From Gordoniibacillus chartarius (lineage in GTDB: Bacteria > Bacillota > Bacilli > Paenibacillales > NBRC-103111), in contig NZ_JBHLWN010000119.1 in the NCBI RefSeq assembly GCF_042432825.1, positions 1 through 16,280 on the forward strand: a stretch of DNA of 16,280 bases, read 5' to 3'. The position numbers were made by a program, and so were the translations under genes. Shown in pieces: positions 6,375 to 12,842 of the stretch. How positions within the stretch are numbered: position 1 is the stretch's first letter; each line of letters begins with the position of its first letter. Under the pieces are notes generated by a model. It searched no databases and had not been told where the DNA came from. It worked only from the letters and a program-made list of their open reading frames with translations.

Positions 6375-6383
6375 TAATTTTTT

Positions 6384-6542
6384 TTAATGCCCTTCACCGT
6401 GATTGTTGCGGGAGTGCTGGCGGTTTTTAACCTTTTTGGAGCCGGAGAGCGGCGCTGTCGGACCGTGATGCTCGTTGTCGTGGTCGGGCTTCGGTCCTGC
6501 GTAGCTTAAGCCGACGGAGTAGGATTTATCTTTCTTCGACAT
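6384..6542 (-). CDS. sspP: Small acid-soluble spore protein P (SspP/CotL-like)
   Basis: A 52-aa, highly hydrophilic, His/Lys/Asn-rich protein. The segment PLSGSKKVKNRQHSRNN is nearly the same as the signature of B. subtilis SspP (48 aa), a minor small acid-soluble protein of the spore. SspP-type proteins are made in the developing spore; their exact task is not well defined. The ATG is preceded by GGGAGG nine bases upstream and overlaps the TGA of the preceding 50-aa gene by one base (TGATG), so the two are translationally coupled. There is no terminator of its own: ten bases after the TAA comes the -35 of ncRNA copy R. Confidence 0.85.
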   Translation of the reverse strand: MSKKDKSYSVGLSYAGPKPDHDNEHHGPTAPLSGSKKVKNRQHSRNNHGEGH

Positions 6543-6694
6543 CAGATCCAGCCTCCCTTCTTCATCGTGGAGCGCTCGCGCCGGTCGTTCTTCTCTTGAT
6601 TTTGCTGCTGGTTGAACTCGGCGTTGATTTTCGGCTTTTCCAAGTCGTCAACGACGTTCTGCAGATTCTTATCCGGACCATATTGCTTCGTCAT
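6542..6694 (-). CDS. Small hypothetical protein, 50 aa, in the sspP operon
   Basis: A 50-aa charged, Gln/Asn/Lys-rich protein running from MTKQYGPDKNLQNVVDD to MKKGGWI. It has no hydrophobic segment. The stretch QEKNDRRERSTMKK faintly recalls the KNERREES block of the Tlp family of small acid-soluble proteins, but the protein is shorter and I do not assign it. It is supported as a real gene by its position: 21 bases after the 115-aa gene and one-base overlap with sspP. Its ribosome binding site (GGAGAG, 11 nt away) is moderate. A spore-core or coat protein is the natural guess from context only. Confidence 0.6.
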   Translation of the reverse strand: MTKQYGPDKNLQNVVDDLEKPKINAEFNQQQNQEKNDRRERSTMKKGGWI

Positions 6695-6715
6695 GGCGTA
6701 TGTCTCTCCGATCCG

Positions 6716-7063
6716 TTATGGATTTGTGATGTTCTTGACACCCTGCGCACACTCGTGCAGGTGGCGAACGTAATCCTCGGCCAGCGATTGAATAATCTCC
6801 GTGTGCTCGTCGACATGCAGGTTTCCCTGTTGGACATCGACCAAATTTACTTCAATTTCACGAGGATCCACATACGTCACTTTAAAGTCAAAATTGTAAT
6901 CCGAACGTCCCGCCGTTTGAATGTTGACTCTGAGGGCAGACGGATCGCCTTCGTCGGCAACGACTTTGCAAGTATCCGTCTCATTCAGCATCCGCGGAAG
7001 GAACATTTGCCAAGCCTCGGCGACCTTTTGATTGTCTACCGTGAGCTGCGCGGTTTTGGACAT
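6716..7063 (-). CDS. Hypothetical protein, 115 aa, first gene of the sspP operon
   Basis: A 115-aa soluble, acidic protein (MSKTAQLTVDNQKVAEAWQ...). It looks like an alpha/beta domain with a helix near the N-terminus, a strand-rich middle (VTYVDPREIEVNLVDVQQGN) and a C-terminal helix rich in His and Glu. There is no signal peptide or membrane segment. I do not recognise the family. The frame extends to an ATG at 7081, but the ATG at 7063 sits seven bases after GGAGGTG and is chosen. It has its own sigma-A-like promoter, and two small spore genes follow closely on the same strand, so a sporulation link is likely but inferred. Confidence 0.8.
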   Translation of the reverse strand: MSKTAQLTVDNQKVAEAWQMFLPRMLNETDTCKVVADEGDPSALRVNIQTAGRSDYNFDFKVTYVDPREIEVNLVDVQQGNLHVDEHTEIIQSLAEDYVRHLHECAQGVKNITNP

Positions 7064-7095
7064 AGCGCAACACCTCCTCACTCCTTAACTTGCTG

Positions 7096-7123
7096 ATTGT
7101 AAAGGGGATTTATGAGATGTAAA
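7096..7123 (-). promoter_or_regulatory. Sigma-A-like promoter of the sspP operon
   Basis: On the minus strand TTTACA (7118-7123), a 16-nt spacer, then TACAAT (7096-7101), about 33 nt before the start codon. A vegetative-type promoter at the head of an operon ending in an SASP gene is slightly unexpected; a separate forespore promoter nearer sspP was not found. Confidence 0.5.
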
Positions 7124-7154
7124 AACTAGTACAAGCTCCTTCGCCCGAGTCTCC

Positions 7155-8231
7155 TTAGGCAAGCATATCTTTCCTCAGTTTCTCTACTTGCGAAACCAAA
7201 TTTTGCATGATTTGTTCGGCAGGGAGCCGATTGGACATCGGCGCTCCCTGTCCGGCCCACATCGACATGAACTCGGTCCGATTTTGCTTTGCGGCGGCTT
7301 GCCGAATATCTCGAGTCAGGGCATTCTGTACCGGATAATCGGGTACATGATGCTGATGAGCGGCCATTTCCGCAATAAACCGGTTTTTCAATCCTCTTGC
7401 GGGTTTTCCCGAGAATGCCGACGTAATGACTGTTTCGCCGTCTTTGCTCTGGAGCAGCTTCTCTTTATAAGCCGGGTGGATGCCGCTCTCTTCGGCTGTC
7501 AAGAACGCTGTGCCGAGCGATACGGCTGAAGCGCCAAGCATACGGGCAGCCAGGATCCCCCGTCCGTCCATGATCCCGCCTGCCGCGATGACCGGAATGC
7601 GAACCGCATCAACGATTTGCGGAACGAGTGCCATGGTGCCGATCAGCGCTTGTTCGTGGGAAACCGTAAAGGTACCGCGATGTCCGCCGGCTTCGCTGCC
7701 TTGGGCGATCACCATATCGACTCCGTTCTCTTCGAGCAGCTCGGCTTCACGGACAGTTGTCGCTGTTCCGATTAATACCGTGCCGGCTTCTCGAAACCGG
7801 GCAGCCCATGGTTTGGACAGGCACCCGAACGTGAAACTAAACACCGGAACGCCTTCCTCCAATACAACGTTTGTCTGCTCATCGGCATTTTCCGCGTATT
7901 TGGTTATCGGCGTTTGAGGAACATCGATTCCCAGCTCGTCACGGAACGGCTTCATCCAATGCTGAACTTGAGCAATCTGGTCTGTTGATGCCTCGTACGG
8001 CTGGTCCATAAATAAATTTACGGCGAAGGGCCGATCCGTAAGCTCGCGAATTTGACGAATGGCCAGCCGAATCTCCTCAGGTGTCATATAGCCTGCGCCC
8101 AACGTCCCTAAGCCTCCTGCGTTCGATACCGCCGCAACTAATGCGGGCGTAGTCGATCCTCCGGCCATTCCGGCCTGGATGATCGGGTATGTAATTTTTA
8201 GCTGCTTAGTAACTTCCGTGCTAGGCCACAT
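7155..8231 (-). CDS. NAD(P)H-dependent flavin oxidoreductase / nitronate monooxygenase family
   Basis: A 358-aa FMN enzyme of the 2-nitropropane dioxygenase/nitronate monooxygenase family, a TIM barrel. Visible features are PIIQAGMAGG near the N-terminus (FMN-binding first strand), GGLGTLGAGYM, the active-site motif AQGSEAGGHRG with H184, the base expected to deprotonate nitronates, and phosphate-binding segments IPVIAAGGIMDGRG and LGTAFL. Members oxidise alkyl nitronates such as propionate-3-nitronate or act as enoyl-ACP reductase-like (FabK) enzymes; the sequence fits nitronate monooxygenase better, but the substrate is open. The frame runs to 8264; the ATG at 8231, nine bases after AAGGAGG, is chosen. 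It follows tRNA-Ser on the same strand, with the tRNA terminator between them. Confidence 0.85.
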   Translation of the reverse strand: MWPSTEVTKQLKITYPIIQAGMAGGSTTPALVAAVSNAGGLGTLGAGYMTPEEIRLAIRQIRELTDRPFAVNLFMDQPYEASTDQIAQVQHWMKPFRDELGIDVPQTPITKYAENADEQTNVVLEEGVPVFSFTFGCLSKPWAARFREAGTVLIGTATTVREAELLEENGVDMVIAQGSEAGGHRGTFTVSHEQALIGTMALVPQIVDAVRIPVIAAGGIMDGRGILAARMLGASAVSLGTAFLTAEESGIHPAYKEKLLQSKDGETVITSAFSGKPARGLKNRFIAEMAAHQHHVPDYPVQNALTRDIRQAAAKQNRTEFMSMWAGQGAPMSNRLPAEQIMQNLVSQVEKLRKDMLA

Positions 8232-8249
8232 GGCTGGTTTCCTCCTTAT

Positions 8250-8266
8250 GCTTGATTCGAACAAGC
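8250..8266 (-). other. T-arm lookalike in the leader of the nitronate monooxygenase gene
   Basis: On the minus strand GCTTG-TTCGAAT-CAAGC is a 5-bp stem closing a 7-nt loop that matches the tRNA T-loop consensus TTCRANY. It lies about 60 nt past the real tRNA-Ser, just before the AAGGAGG of the next gene. No other tRNA arms are present. It may be a tRNA remnant, a mimic or chance. Confidence 0.35.
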
Positions 8267-8276
8267 CTGATATAGC

Positions 8277-8305
8277 AAAAAGGCCACCGACCTAAGCCGA
8301 TGACC
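8277..8305 (-). terminator. Intrinsic terminator of tRNA-Ser
   Basis: On the minus strand GGTCATCGGC (8296-8305) pairs with GTCGGTGGCC (8282-8291) over 10 bp, including three G:U pairs, around the 4-nt loop TTAG. TTTTT follows (8277-8281). It starts 19 nt after the tRNA end. Confidence 0.85.
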
Positions 8306-8324
8306 CCGATGTGTAATTCAAGTA

Positions 8325-8409
8325 CGGAGAGGGTGGGATTCGAACCCACGGAGGCTTGCACCTCGGCGGTTTTCAAGACCGCTGCCTTAAACCACTCGAC
8401 CACCTCTCC
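8325..8409 (-). tRNA. tRNA-Ser (anticodon UGA)
   Basis: On the minus strand the acceptor GGAGAGG pairs with CCTCTCC, with discriminator G. The anticodon loop is CTTGAAA with anticodon TGA (plus-strand 8373-8375). There is a long variable arm, as in class II tRNAs, and the T-arm is GTGGG-TTCGAAT-CCCAC. The length of about 85 nt is normal for tRNA-Ser. CCA is not encoded. It reads UCA and other UCN codons and sits directly downstream of serS, its charging enzyme. Confidence 0.95.
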
Positions 8410-8414
8410 AAGCA

Positions 8415-8469
8415 GTCCCGCAAGAGCGGGACAAAAAGCATTGTAGCATACTTGCAAATTCATTTGCAA
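8415..8469 (-). promoter_or_regulatory. tRNA-Ser promoter and 5' leader hairpin
   Basis: On the minus strand TTGCAA (8464-8469), an 18-nt spacer and an extended -10 TGCTACAAT (8440-8448). The expected start at about 8433 is immediately followed by a perfect 7-bp hairpin GTCCCGC-TCTT-GCGGGAC (8415-8432), five bases before the mature tRNA. The pre-tRNA thus begins with a hairpin. The same hairpin is too poor in following U residues to be a good serS terminator. Confidence 0.6.
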
Positions 8470-8472
8470 CCG

Positions 8473-9753
8473 CTATTTCTTAGCAATAACACGTACCCCG
8501 CCCATGTAAGGCACCAGCACTTCCGGTACGGCTACAGTGCCGTCAGCTTGCTGATAATTTTCCAGAATGGCGGCCACCGTTCTGCCGACGGCAAGTCCTG
8601 ATCCGTTCAGCGTATGGACGAATTCCGGCTTCGCCTTCGCGTCGCGGCGGAAGCGGATGCCGGCACGGCGCGCCTGGAAATCCTCCACATTGCTGCAGGA
8701 CGAAATTTCGCGGTATGTACCGCCGCTAGGCAGCCACACTTCCAGATCGTACGTCTTAGCCGCTGTGAAGCCCATATCGCCCGTACAAAGCGCTAGAACG
8801 CGGTACGGAAGCTTCAGCAGCTGCAGCACCTTCTCGGCGTGTCTTGTCATCTGCTCAAGCGCCTCATACGAATCCTCCGGCTTCACCAGCTTGATCAGCT
8901 CTACCTTGTTGAACTGATGCTGACGAATCAAGCCTCTCGTGTCGCGGCCGGCTGCTCCTGCTTCCGAGCGGAAACACGCACTATAGGCGACATAGTTGAC
9001 CGGCAGCTGATCGGCATTCAAAATCTCTTCCCTATGGTAGTTCGTCACCGGTACTTCCGCGGTCGGAATCAAGAAGTAGTCCATGCCCTCCAGCTTGAAG
9101 ACGTCCTCCTCAAACTTCGGCAGCTGACCCGTTCCGGTCAAGCTGTCGCGGTTCACAATCTGTGGAGGCAGCATCTCTTCATAGCCGTGCTCATTGCTGT
9201 GCAGGTCCATCATGAAATTGATCAGCGCCCGCTCGAGACGAGCCCCGAGACCCTTGTAAAATAAAAACCGTGTCCCCGTCACCTTCGCGCCGGCTTCGAA
9301 GTCGACAATCCCGAGCTCCTGCGCCAAGTCCCAGTGAGGCTTCGGCTCGAAGCCGAATGTTGTCGGCTCTCCAATGCGGCGCACTTCCACGTTGTCTTCC
9401 TCCGATGCGCCGACAGGTACCGATTCATGAGGCATATTCGGAATCGAAAGCATAATGTCGTTCAATTCCGTTTCGAGTACGCGAATTTCATCGTCCAGCT
9501 CTTTAATCCGATCGCCAACAACCTTCATTTCCTGAATCAAGTCGTCGGCATTCTCGCCGCTGCGCTTCTTCAAGGCTACTTCTTGCGAAACGACATTGCG
9601 GCGGTTCTTTAACTGCTCCACTTCCTGCAGCATTTCGCGGCGCTTCGTATCCAGCGCAGTGAATCGGTCAAGCTCCGGCAGCTGTGCGCCGCGGTTCGCC
9701 ATCGCTGCTTTTACTCGGTCCAGATCGCTTCTCAAGAGCTTTACGTCGAACAA
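8473..9753 (-). CDS. serS: Seryl-tRNA synthetase
   Basis: A 426-aa class II synthetase that charges tRNA-Ser (and tRNA-Sec where present) with serine. Residues ~25-100 form the long antiparallel coiled coil that grips the variable arm of tRNA-Ser. The catalytic domain shows TAEVPVTN (231-238), motif 2 around ACFRSEAGAAGRDTRGLIRQHQF (259-281) and motif 3 GSGLAVGRTVAAILEN (384-399). Length is standard for bacteria. The start codon is TTG at 9751-9753, five bases after GGAGGGG; the N-terminus MFDVKLLR fits the family. The 97 bases between pdxT and serS hold a hairpin but no room for a T-box leader, unlike B. subtilis serS. I see no convincing promoter there, so read-through from pdxST is possible. 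tRNA-Ser follows directly. Confidence 0.97.
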   Translation of the reverse strand: MFDVKLLRSDLDRVKAAMANRGAQLPELDRFTALDTKRREMLQEVEQLKNRRNVVSQEVALKKRSGENADDLIQEMKVVGDRIKELDDEIRVLETELNDIMLSIPNMPHESVPVGASEEDNVEVRRIGEPTTFGFEPKPHWDLAQELGIVDFEAGAKVTGTRFLFYKGLGARLERALINFMMDLHSNEHGYEEMLPPQIVNRDSLTGTGQLPKFEEDVFKLEGMDYFLIPTAEVPVTNYHREEILNADQLPVNYVAYSACFRSEAGAAGRDTRGLIRQHQFNKVELIKLVKPEDSYEALEQMTRHAEKVLQLLKLPYRVLALCTGDMGFTAAKTYDLEVWLPSGGTYREISSCSNVEDFQARRAGIRFRRDAKAKPEFVHTLNGSGLAVGRTVAAILENYQQADGTVAVPEVLVPYMGGVRVIAKK

Positions 9754-9793
9754 ACGAACCCCTCCGTATAGGGCAATATAGTTGATATGGAAG

Positions 9794-9843
9794 AAGCACC
9801 TTGCCGCTTCCGGCGTACGTGCCGGCGCTGGCCCAAGGTGCTT
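9794..9843 (-). terminator. Long stem between pdxT and serS (probable weak terminator)
   Basis: AAGCACCTTG (9794-9803) and CAAGGTGCTT (9834-9843) form a perfect 10-bp stem. It encloses an inner GC-rich hairpin built on CCGGC/GCCGG around a GTACGT loop. On the minus strand the stem is followed by CTTCTTCC, a poor U-tract. It may attenuate rather than fully stop transcription into serS. Confidence 0.5.
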
Positions 9844-9850
9844 GATCCGC

Positions 9851-10426
9851 TTAGTTATGTGCTTTCTTCACCATATCGAGGAAATAACCGTGAATGCGGC
9901 AATCGTCGGTCAGCTCCGGATGGAACGAGGTCGCCAGCAGCCGACCCTGCTGCGCCGCTACGATCTGTCCGTTATAAACCGAGAGCACTTCCACGCCTTT
10001 GCCTACTTCCTCAATCAACGGTGCGCGAATGAATACGGCCCGAACGTCGTCGGCGATATGCTTTACTTCCAGATCCGTCTCGAAGCTTTCCCGCTGCCGT
10101 CCGAACGCATTACGCGCTACCTTGATGTCCATCAGCTCGAGGTGCGCCTCGGGCTGAGCGGCGATTTCCTTGGCAATGACAATTAGTCCTGCGCATGTGC
10201 CGAATACCGGATTGCCTTGGCTGTAAAATTCCTTCAGCGACTCAATGAACCCGTAAGTCCGCATCAGCTTTCCGATCGTCGTGCTCTCACCGCCGGGCAC
10301 AATGATGCCTTGCAGCTCCTTCAGCTGCTCCGGACGTTTGACCTGGACGCCCTCGCCGCCCGCTTGTTCAATCATTCGAATATGTTCAGCAACTGCTCCC
10401 TGCAGCGCCAATACGCCAATCTTCAT
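9851..10426 (-). CDS. pdxT: Pyridoxal 5'-phosphate synthase glutaminase subunit
   Basis: A 191-aa class I glutamine amidotransferase. It hydrolyses glutamine and passes ammonia to PdxS in the PdxS12-PdxT12 complex for de novo vitamin B6 (PLP) synthesis. The oxyanion segment PGGESTT is at 44-50; the nucleophile is C78 in GTCAGL, and H169 with E171 in FHPEL complete the triad. The start codon is preceded by AAGGAAGG, 11 bases away. It follows pdxS by 46 bases and shares its promoter; the order pdxS-pdxT is the usual one in Firmicutes. Confidence 0.97.
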   Translation of the reverse strand: MKIGVLALQGAVAEHIRMIEQAGGEGVQVKRPEQLKELQGIIVPGGESTTIGKLMRTYGFIESLKEFYSQGNPVFGTCAGLIVIAKEIAAQPEAHLELMDIKVARNAFGRQRESFETDLEVKHIADDVRAVFIRAPLIEEVGKGVEVLSVYNGQIVAAQQGRLLATSFHPELTDDCRIHGYFLDMVKKAHN

Positions 10427-10472
10427 GCTGCTTCGTTCCTTCCTTACGCCGCCGACTGGCTATCCGAGCCTC

Positions 10473-11354
10473 TTACCAGCCGCGCTCTTGCATCCGTTCT
10501 GCAGCCGGAAGCTTGGAGATTTCGATGCCCTTCATCGGCGTACCGAGATTTTTGGAAATTTCCGCGATATGAGCGTAATCCGTATAGTGCGTAGTCGCTT
10601 CAACGATCGCTTTCGCGAACTTTTCCGGATTGTCCGATTTGAAGATACCCGAACCAACGAACACGCCGTCGGAGCCAAGATGCATCATCAGAGCGGCGTC
10701 AGCAGGCGTCGCTACGCCTCCTGCCGCGAAATTGACGACCGGCAGCTTGCCGGTTTCGTGCACTTGCAGCAGCAGCTCGAACGGAGCACCCAGGTTCTTG
10801 GCTTCCGCCATCAGCTCGTCTCTCGACATCGCCTGCACCTTGCGGATTTGGCCGACCATCATCCGCATATGGCGGACGGCCTCAACAATATTACCCGTTC
10901 CCGGCTCGCCCTTCGTCCGAATCATCGACGCACCTTCGCCGATCCGGCGCAGCGCCTCGCCAAGGTCGCGCGCGCCGCAAACGAACGGAACGGTAAACTC
11001 GCGCTTATTGATATGGAATACTTCATCGGCCGGTGTCAATACTTCGCTCTCGTCGATGTAGTCCACGCCCATCGATTCGAGGATTTTCGCTTCGACAAAA
11101 TGTCCGATCCGTGCCTTCGCCATAACCGGGATCGACACGACCTTCATAACTTCCTCGACGATCGTCGGGTCCGCCATCCGTGCTACGCCGCCGGCCGCAC
11201 GAATATCGGACGGTACCCGCTCAAGTGCCATAACGGCGGACGCTCCCGCAGCTTCGGCAATTTTTGCTTGCTCGGCGTTCATGACGTCCATGATTACGCC
11301 GCCTTTTTGCATTTCGGCCATACCCTTCTTAACTCGCGATGTTCCGGTTTCCAT
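10473..11354 (-). CDS. pdxS: Pyridoxal 5'-phosphate synthase lyase subunit
   Basis: A 293-aa TIM-barrel enzyme that builds PLP from ribose 5-phosphate, glyceraldehyde 3-phosphate and ammonia delivered by PdxT. The catalytic residues are visible: D23 (GGVIMDVMN), K80 in VMAKARIGH (Schiff base with the pentose) and K148 in RTKGEPGTGN. The phosphate-binding loops GEPGTGN and GSDGVFVGSGIF are intact. Length is the same as in B. subtilis. The ATG lies eight bases after AGGAGG. It has its own promoter in the 75-bp gap after dacA. Confidence 0.98.
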   Translation of the reverse strand: METGTSRVKKGMAEMQKGGVIMDVMNAEQAKIAEAAGASAVMALERVPSDIRAAGGVARMADPTIVEEVMKVVSIPVMAKARIGHFVEAKILESMGVDYIDESEVLTPADEVFHINKREFTVPFVCGARDLGEALRRIGEGASMIRTKGEPGTGNIVEAVRHMRMMVGQIRKVQAMSRDELMAEAKNLGAPFELLLQVHETGKLPVVNFAAGGVATPADAALMMHLGSDGVFVGSGIFKSDNPEKFAKAIVEATTHYTDYAHIAEISKNLGTPMKGIEISKLPAAERMQERGW

Positions 11355-11385
11355 TCTCCATTCCTCCTGTGTATGCTAATCAAAT

Positions 11386-11414
11386 ATTTTACATGAACCG
11401 CCACAAATATACAA
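11386..11414 (-). promoter_or_regulatory. Sigma-A promoter of pdxST
   Basis: On the minus strand TTGTAT (11409-11414), a 17-nt spacer, then TAAAAT (11386-11391), with AGGAGG about 15 nt further on. It lies in the dacA-pdxS gap, which has no terminator, so dacA read-through may add to it. Confidence 0.6.
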
Positions 11415-11429
11415 CCGCCGTTATCGGAA

Positions 11430-12737
11430 TTAAGCCGCTTTCTTGTCGCCGCTGAGCAGATCGCTGAAGAAGTTGCCGATCGCCCGGAACAGCAGCCGGA
11501 TCCAGCTGGCCTTCTCTTCATCCGTTGAAGAAACCATTGGGATCGTATACGTCTTGTTATTATAGCTCACTGTCATTTTACCGACCACGTCGCCCTTCTT
11601 AATCGGCGCAACCAGGTCCGTCTTCGCCTCCGTCGTTTTCACGAATGCGGTTTCCGGCGTACCCTTCTTGACCAACAGCGACAGCGCGGCGCCCGTAATC
11701 GGTGCAAGCTCCGTATTTACGCCTTTCTTGATCGGAACGGACTTCAGCGAATCATCCGCCGCGCCTTCTTTGACGATCTCGCGCTTCTCAAAGTTATTGA
11801 ACCCGTAGTCGAACAGTTTCCTCGTATCGAAGAAGCTGTTGTCTCTTGAAGAGGCATTCATTACGACGGTGATCAGTCTCGTGCCGTTGCGTACAGCCGT
11901 ACCCGTAAAGCAGTAGCCCGCTTTATCGGTATGCCCCGTCTTGAGCCCGTCTACGCCTGGATAAGAATACTTCTTGAAATTCGTATTCCCGCTGTTGCCT
12001 TCGAGCATCCAGTCGTAGTTGATCATCGGATTGGCGTCGGTTGGCCGGAACTTTCGGGCCGGAATACTTGAATACTCCGTAATCTTCGGATGATCTTTCA
12101 GCAGATGATAAGCAATCAGTGCGCCGTCCCGCGCGGTAAACGTCGTCTCGCCCGGAATCGACTCCGGTGCATATTTGCCTAAATCGACCCGATCCAGTCC
12201 CGATGTGTTGATGAAGAGCGCATCCTTCGACAGGCCCATCTTCTTGGCCGTTTCGTTCATCAGCTGTGCGAACTTTTCCTCGGAGCCCGCAATGCGCTCC
12301 GCTAGCGCCACTGCGGCGCCGTTATCGGAATAAATCGTAACCGCATAGAACAAATCCTGTGCCGAATATTGATCGCCCATTGCCTTCGGAATGCCGGAGA
12401 ACGCCCGATTGTTGGATAAGTAAGCGGAATACTCGCTGATCGTCAGCATTTCGTCCCACTTCAGCTTGCCCGTATCGACAGCTTCCATGACCAAGTATTC
12501 GGTCATCATCTTCGCCATACTCGCCGGTGGCATCGGTTGGTCTGCATTGAGCTCATACAGCACTTGTCCGGTCGACGCTTCCAGCATAATGGCCGATTTG
12601 GATTCTAGCCCGATGTTGGGCGACTCAACCTCAGCCGCATTTGCGGTATTCAGCATTCCTGCTATAGGTGAAAACGCGAGCTGCGTCAATAACGCGATAC
12701 CGACCACCAATTTCCCCGCCTTGCCAAAACCTTTCAC
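11430..12737 (-). CDS. dacA: D-alanyl-D-alanine carboxypeptidase (PBP5 type)
   Basis: A 435-aa low-molecular-weight penicillin-binding protein that removes the terminal D-Ala from peptidoglycan pentapeptides outside the membrane. It has a Sec signal peptide (basic KGFGKAGK start, hydrophobic core ~10-30, cleavage after ANA or ANAA near 34-35). The serine-hydrolase motifs are complete: SMAK with S73 and K76, SDN at 137-139, and KTG at 266-268. A PBP5 C-terminal beta domain follows, and the last ~20 residues (SWIRLLFRAIGNFFSDLL) form the amphipathic helix that anchors such enzymes to the membrane. The start is GTG at 12735-12737, seven bases after GGGAGAG. It has its own promoter just behind the guaB terminator. 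The position next to guaB and pdxST matches B. subtilis. Confidence 0.97.
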   Translation of the reverse strand: MKGFGKAGKLVVGIALLTQLAFSPIAGMLNTANAAEVESPNIGLESKSAIMLEASTGQVLYELNADQPMPPASMAKMMTEYLVMEAVDTGKLKWDEMLTISEYSAYLSNNRAFSGIPKAMGDQYSAQDLFYAVTIYSDNGAAVALAERIAGSEEKFAQLMNETAKKMGLSKDALFINTSGLDRVDLGKYAPESIPGETTFTARDGALIAYHLLKDHPKITEYSSIPARKFRPTDANPMINYDWMLEGNSGNTNFKKYSYPGVDGLKTGHTDKAGYCFTGTAVRNGTRLITVVMNASSRDNSFFDTRKLFDYGFNNFEKREIVKEGAADDSLKSVPIKKGVNTELAPITGAALSLLVKKGTPETAFVKTTEAKTDLVAPIKKGDVVGKMTVSYNNKTYTIPMVSSTDEEKASWIRLLFRAIGNFFSDLLSGDKKAA

Positions 12738-12768
12738 AACGTCACTCTCCCAGTCGTAGTATCCTTTA

Positions 12769-12798
12769 ATTTTACCACATACCGCCCCTATCTCTCAA
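12769..12798 (-). promoter_or_regulatory. Sigma-A promoter of dacA
   Basis: On the minus strand TTGAGA (12793-12798), an 18-nt spacer and an extended -10 TGGTAAAAT (12769-12777). The -35 lies in the U-rich tail of the guaB terminator, a tight packing of two signals. Confidence 0.6.
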
Positions 12799-12832
12799 AA
12801 ATAGTAAAGGCAGAGGAAGTCTCCTCTGCCTT
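12796..12832 (-). terminator. Intrinsic terminator of guaB
   Basis: AAGGCAGAGGA (12822-12832 on the minus strand) pairs perfectly with TCCTCTGCCTT (12807-12817) around a 4-nt loop. TACTATTTTTG follows. It lies 10 bases past the guaB stop codon and separates guaB from dacA. Confidence 0.8.
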
Positions 12833-12842
12833 GATACCGTGA

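Larger units (their letters stand above)
6124..6377 (-). repeat. Direct repeat, right copy (about 255 bp)
   Basis: Partner of 4144-4400, with about nine substitutions and three single-base indels over the whole length. The differences cluster in the linker at 6180-6200, in the hairpin loop at 6235 and in promoter flanks. Confidence 0.9.

Noticed and set aside
4144..6377. Composite transposon or IS pair
   Set aside because: The direct repeats carry no transposase and no terminal inverted repeats, and each equals one promoter-RNA-terminator unit.
8221..8469. 82-aa minus-strand frame
   Set aside because: It lies across tRNA-Ser, its leader and its terminator; no gene is expected there.
10281..11396. 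371-aa plus-strand frame opposite pdxT-pdxS
   Set aside because: A shadow frame over two well-known enzymes, with composition typical of a reversed GC-rich reading.
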